This document shows positions 7,938-8,146 of a DNA stretch of 8,146 nucleotides, piece by piece. The DNA lies in the NCBI GenBank assembly GCA_963979005.1, contig CAXBVF010000052.1, forward strand, positions 1 through 8,146. The letters are read 5' to 3'. The notes beneath the pieces are model-generated. The model searched no databases, was not told the DNA's origin, and saw nothing but the letters and a program-made list of their open reading frames with translations. Both the position numbers and the translations under genes were made by a program. Origin of the DNA: UBA6164 sp963979005 (GTDB lineage Bacteria > Patescibacteriota > Gracilibacteria > BD1-5 > UBA6164). The first letter of the stretch is position 1; the number at the start of each line of letters is the position of its first letter.

Positions 7938-7966
7938 ATTATAATTAGAGATTAAATTTTTAAGAA
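7938..7966 (-). promoter_or_regulatory. TATAAT directly before the rpoC start (possible leaderless promoter)
   Basis: On the minus strand a perfect TATAAT (7943-7938) ends 4 nt before the rpoC ATG, with TTCTTA (7966-7961) 17 nt further upstream as a poor -35. If active it would start a leaderless rpoC transcript at or next to the ATG. rpoC is normally co-transcribed with rpoB, and chance is likely in a spacer this AT-rich. Confidence 0.2.
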
Positions 7967-7969
7967 ATT

Positions 7970-8146
7970 TTATTTTTCTTCCTTTTTCTTACTATCTTTT
8001 TTCTTTTCTTCGTCTACTTTATTTTCTATTTTTATAATTTCTTCATATCTTGCCATTGCTTCACCTTCTTTTTCATCTAATTCTTCATTATCTAATAGAT
8101 CAAGATCTAATCAGATAGATTGTAATTCTTTTAATAGTACATTAAA
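7970..8146 (-). CDS. rpoB: RNA polymerase subunit beta, C-terminal end (partial)
   Basis: Only the last 58 codons are inside the window; the gene continues past the right edge. The visible start FNVLLKELQSIGLDLDLL matches the conserved end of bacterial beta (usually FNVLvkELqsLGLdv.l). Its Gly in QSIGL is TGA (8111-8113). After this conserved end comes an unusual tail of about 40 residues very rich in Lys, Glu and Asp, finishing EEKKKDSKKKEEK before TAA. Most beta subunits end soon after the conserved block, so the tail is an extension. It lies 36 nt upstream of rpoC on the same strand, the standard rpoB-rpoC order. Confidence 0.93.

Overview
The window is AT-rich and uses a reassigned genetic code: TGA is read as glycine (translation table 25). 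Read with the standard code, every long gene breaks at TGA. Read with TGA = Gly, seven continuous frames appear and the TGAs fall on invariant glycines. Examples in RpoC are CxCGKYK, CERCGVEV, LDGGRFA, ELGAPDV, TPVGVIAAQSIGEPG and GRLIPAG; in HemW, LGGGTP. TGG still encodes Trp (SGARGNWGN contains both), so this is not the mycoplasma TGA = Trp code. Every stop seen is TAA or TAG. This code is known from Candidatus Absconditabacteria (SR1) and Gracilibacteria (BD1-5/GN02), so the window very probably comes from one of these ultra-small CPR/Patescibacteria lineages. I cannot choose between the two.

Layout, left to right. Bases 122-430 (+) encode a short ribosome hibernation factor (hpf). A convergent intergenic region (431-524) holds a branched, T-tailed terminator. 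A probable minus-strand operon follows, in transcription order: a two-TM membrane protein of 83 aa (3292-3041), a 448-aa membrane-anchored extracellular solute-binding-type protein (3021-1675), and a 385-aa radical-SAM HemW-type protein (1682-525), whose GTG start overlaps the end of the previous gene by 8 nt. A divergent promoter region (3293-3483) separates this operon from a plus-strand gene for a small charged coiled-coil protein (3484-3858). A perfect-palindrome bidirectional terminator (3870-3902) separates that gene from rpoC (7933-3914, 1339 aa). The last 58 codons of rpoB lie at the right edge, 36 nt upstream of rpoC, in the usual rpoB-rpoC order.

Functionally the window combines the core transcription machinery, ribosome dormancy, a lipid-less surface binding protein without an ABC permease in view, and a HemW-like radical SAM protein. 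The main observation beyond gene naming is uneven use of the reassigned codon. By manual count TGA supplies 49 of 54 glycines in hemW plus the binding-protein gene, 45 of 100 in rpoC, and none of the 12 in the 200-codon stretch holding the RNA polymerase catalytic Asp triad. No tRNA, rRNA, CRISPR or insertion sequence is visible.
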